Source: Candidatus Krumholzibacteriia bacterium (lineage in GTDB: Bacteria; Krumholzibacteriota; Krumholzibacteria; WVZY01; JAKEHA01). From it: a stretch of 7,138 nt of DNA. The notes below the pieces were generated by a model. It ran no database searches and was not told the origin of the DNA. It saw only the letters and a program-made list of their open reading frames with translations. Position numbers and translations under genes: made by a program. Shown one piece after another: positions 5,634 through 7,138 of this stretch. The stretch spans positions 1 to 7,138 of the forward strand of contig JAOTVO010000133.1 of assembly GCA_029863355.1 (NCBI GenBank). Reading direction: 5' to 3'. The first letter of the stretch is position 1; each line of letters starts with the position of its first letter.

Positions 5634-6686
5634 TCACCCGTGGTAGCTGGGGCTCTGGTCGGAAACCGCCGCGATCATTGCGCGCACGCTCTCCACCGGC
5701 GTCTCGGGCAGGATGCCGTGGCCCAGGTTGAAGATGTGTCCCTCGCCGTGGCCGAAGCGCTCGAGGACGTCGGCGCTGCGCCGGCCCGCCACCTCGGGTG
5801 CGGCGAAGAGCACGGCGGGGTCGAGGTTGCCCTGCAGGGCGCAGCGCTCGCCCACGCGGCGGCGGGCCTCGGCCAGGTCCGTGCCCCAGTCGATGCCGAT
5901 TACGTCGCAGCCGGTGTCGGCGATGGCCTCGAGCGCGTGCCCGCAGTCCTTGCAGAAGACGATGACGGGCGCGTCCACCCCGCGCAGCCGCGACACGACG
6001 CGCTCGATGTACGCCAGCGAGAACTCGGCGAACTCGGGCGCGGGCAGCAGTCCTCCCCAGGTGTCGAAGATCTGGAGCGCCTGCGCGCCGGCATGGGCCT
6101 GCGCGATCAGGTAGTCGCCGACGGCGTCGGCGACGCGCGCGAGGAGGGCGTGTGCGACGGCGCTCTCCCCGTACACCATGGCTTTCGCGTGGCGGAACGT
6201 CTTCGACCCGCGGCCCTCCACCATGTACGCGGCCAGCGTCCACGGTGAACCGGAGAAACCGATGAGCGGGACGCGGCCGTCCAGAGCCCGCCGCGTCTGC
6301 CGAATGCCGCCCATGACATACCCGAGTGCAGACTCCGGATCGGGACGCGGCAGCGCATCGATCTGCGCGCGCGTGCGGATGGGCTCGGGCAGCACCGGCC
6401 CGGTTCCCTCCACCATGTGCAACGTCATTCCCATCGCCTCCGGCACCACCATGATGTCGGAGAACAGGATGGCCGCGTCCACGCCCAGAATCTCGACCGG
6501 CTGAACGGTGACCTGGGCTGCCAGCTCCGGCGTGCGCACCATGGTCAGGAAATCGTGCTGGGCGCGGACGGCACGGTATTCGGGCAGGTAGCGTCCCGCC
6601 TGGCGCATGAACCACAGCGGCGTGCGTGGCACCGCCTGGCGGCCGCATGCCTTCAGGAAAAGGTCGTTTTGCGGCGCTCGAATCAT
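5634..6686 (-). CDS. hemE: Uroporphyrinogen III decarboxylase
   Basis: A 350-residue cytosolic enzyme that removes four acetate carboxyl groups from uroporphyrinogen III to give coproporphyrinogen III; E. coli HemE has 354 residues. Signatures are intact: PLWFMRQAGRYLPEYR (23-38) with R28 and R32, ILFSDI with D77, GFSGSPWTLAAYMVEG (143-158) with Y154, and FNLGHGILPETP (319-330) with H323. I chose the ATG at 6686 because it gives the usual short lead before the first helix. An ATG at 6710 adds 8 residues and has a GGG five bases upstream, so it is possible. A TTG at 6734 lies inside the terminator T-run and is rejected. It is the first gene of the hemE-hemN-hemG operon; I could not find a convincing promoter in the 94 bp before it. 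Confidence 0.96.
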   Translation of the reverse strand: MIRAPQNDLFLKACGRQAVPRTPLWFMRQAGRYLPEYRAVRAQHDFLTMVRTPELAAQVTVQPVEILGVDAAILFSDIMVVPEAMGMTLHMVEGTGPVLPEPIRTRAQIDALPRPDPESALGYVMGGIRQTRRALDGRVPLIGFSGSPWTLAAYMVEGRGSKTFRHAKAMVYGESAVAHALLARVADAVGDYLIAQAHAGAQALQIFDTWGGLLPAPEFAEFSLAYIERVVSRLRGVDAPVIVFCKDCGHALEAIADTGCDVIGIDWGTDLAEARRRVGERCALQGNLDPAVLFAAPEVAGRRSADVLERFGHGEGHIFNLGHGILPETPVESVRAMIAAVSDQSPSYHG

Positions 6687-6728
6687 GGTGTCGACGGTCC
6701 CGGGCTCCATCCTAACCCATGCACCCGG

Positions 6729-6756
6729 AAACAAAAAGGGCCGGCTGCCCCGGCCC
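6729..6756 (-). terminator. Rho-independent terminator after the A-type carrier gene
   Basis: On the minus strand, GGGCCGG (6756-6750), a 5-nt loop and CCGGCCC (6744-6738) form a perfect 7-bp all-GC stem, followed directly by TTTTTGTTT (6737-6729). It starts 25 nt after the stop of the iron-sulfur carrier gene. The plus strand has no T-run on the far side, so it acts only for minus-strand transcription. It separates the carrier gene from hemE unless read through. Confidence 0.88.
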
Positions 6757-6780
6757 CGAAAATGCGGAACTCCGCTCGCC

Positions 6781-7122
6781 TCACACGGCGAAGGACTCCC
6801 CGCAGCCGCAGGTGCCCGTGGCGTTGGGATTGGAGAACGTAAATCCCTTGCCGTTCAGGCCCGTGGTGTAGTCGAGGGTGAGCCCACGCAGGAACAGCTT
6901 GCTCTTCCTGTCGACGAGTATGCGCACGTCCCCCAGCTCCAGCACGGCGTCGTCCTGAGCGGCGGCGTCCTCGATGGACAGGCGGTACGTGAGCCCCGAG
7001 CACCCCCCGCCCTTGACGGCGATGCGGAGGTAGGCGTCCGCGACGGCCTTCTGCTCGGCTGCGATGCAATCGCGGATGGCGCGGAGCGCCTGCTCGGTGA
7101 CTTCTATCATCTGGTCTGGCAT
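6781..7122 (-). CDS. A-type iron-sulfur cluster carrier (IscA/SufA/ErpA, HesB family)
   Basis: A 113-residue protein of the A-type carrier family, which receives Fe-S clusters from the assembly scaffold and passes them to target enzymes. The three ligand cysteines are all present: C41 in GGGCSG, and C105 and C107 in TCGCGES near the C-terminus; the FTFSNPNATGTCGCGESF block (94-111) is a strong family signature. Length is typical (about 105-120). I took the ATG at 7122; the ATG at 7110 (MIEVTE) would match the family's usual beginning equally well, and neither has a strong ribosome site. I cannot tell IscA, SufA and ErpA apart from sequence alone, so no symbol is given. It is closed off by its own terminator. 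A link to the [4Fe-4S] enzyme HemN downstream is plausible but not required. Confidence 0.93.
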   Translation of the reverse strand: MPDQMIEVTEQALRAIRDCIAAEQKAVADAYLRIAVKGGGCSGLTYRLSIEDAAAQDDAVLELGDVRILVDRKSKLFLRGLTLDYTTGLNGKGFTFSNPNATGTCGCGESFAV

Positions 7123-7138
7123 GGGGCTCGATCCGTAA

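Noticed and set aside
5632..6648. Apparent 339-residue N-terminal extension of HemN
   Set aside because: The extension is low-complexity sequence in a shifted frame of hemE; HemN family length and motifs fit the ATG at 5631.
6732..6734. TTG start for hemE giving 366 residues
   Set aside because: The codon sits inside the T-run of the intrinsic terminator, has no ribosome site, and would add 16 residues that the family does not have.

Overview
This is a compact, very GC-rich stretch in which every recognisable gene lies on the minus strand, so the biological order runs from high to low coordinates. Nothing in the sequence fixes the taxon. The base composition, the Mn-type superoxide dismutase, the HemE/HemN/HemY-type heme set and a box-pathway gene would fit a proteobacterium-like or deltaproteobacterial/Myxococcota-like aerobe or facultative aerobe, but this placement is a low-confidence inference.

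Layout in the direction of transcription. (1) 7122-6781: an A-type iron-sulfur carrier (IscA/SufA/ErpA family), followed by a clean rho-independent terminator (about 6756-6729). (2) 6686-2858: a tight heme operon, hemE - hemN - hemG (HemY type). The hemE/hemN gap is 2 nt, and hemN/hemG share an ATGA overlap. It encodes three consecutive steps from uroporphyrinogen III to protoporphyrin IX. (3) 2857-2676: the only sizeable gap. It holds a near-consensus sigma-70-type promoter (TTGACG, 17 nt, TATGAT), a hairpin at the predicted 5' end of the transcript, a second C-rich hairpin and a strong ribosome binding site. (4) 2675-1: a second operon, sodA (Mn superoxide dismutase) - pterin-4a-carbinolamine dehydratase - hotdog acyl-CoA thioesterase - medium-chain dehydrogenase/reductase - 5' part of boxC (benzoyl-CoA-dihydrodiol lyase), which runs off the left edge. 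The last four genes are joined by three successive 4-nt start/stop overlaps (ATGA, GTGA, ATGA), so they are almost certainly cotranscribed and translationally coupled.

How the genes fit together. The A-type carrier can supply [4Fe-4S] clusters, which the radical-SAM enzyme HemN needs. HemE, HemN and HemG then form a pathway segment; ferrochelatase is not in the window. The second operon ends in a signature gene of the aerobic benzoyl-CoA (box) pathway. That suggests the thioesterase and the dehydrogenase act on CoA thioesters or aldehydes of aromatic breakdown, and that superoxide dismutase and pterin recycling are co-expressed with an oxygen-dependent aromatic route. This link is inference from gene order. 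I see no tRNA, rRNA, CRISPR array, insertion sequence or phage gene. The window is mostly well-known families; the unusual part is the sodA-to-boxC combination.
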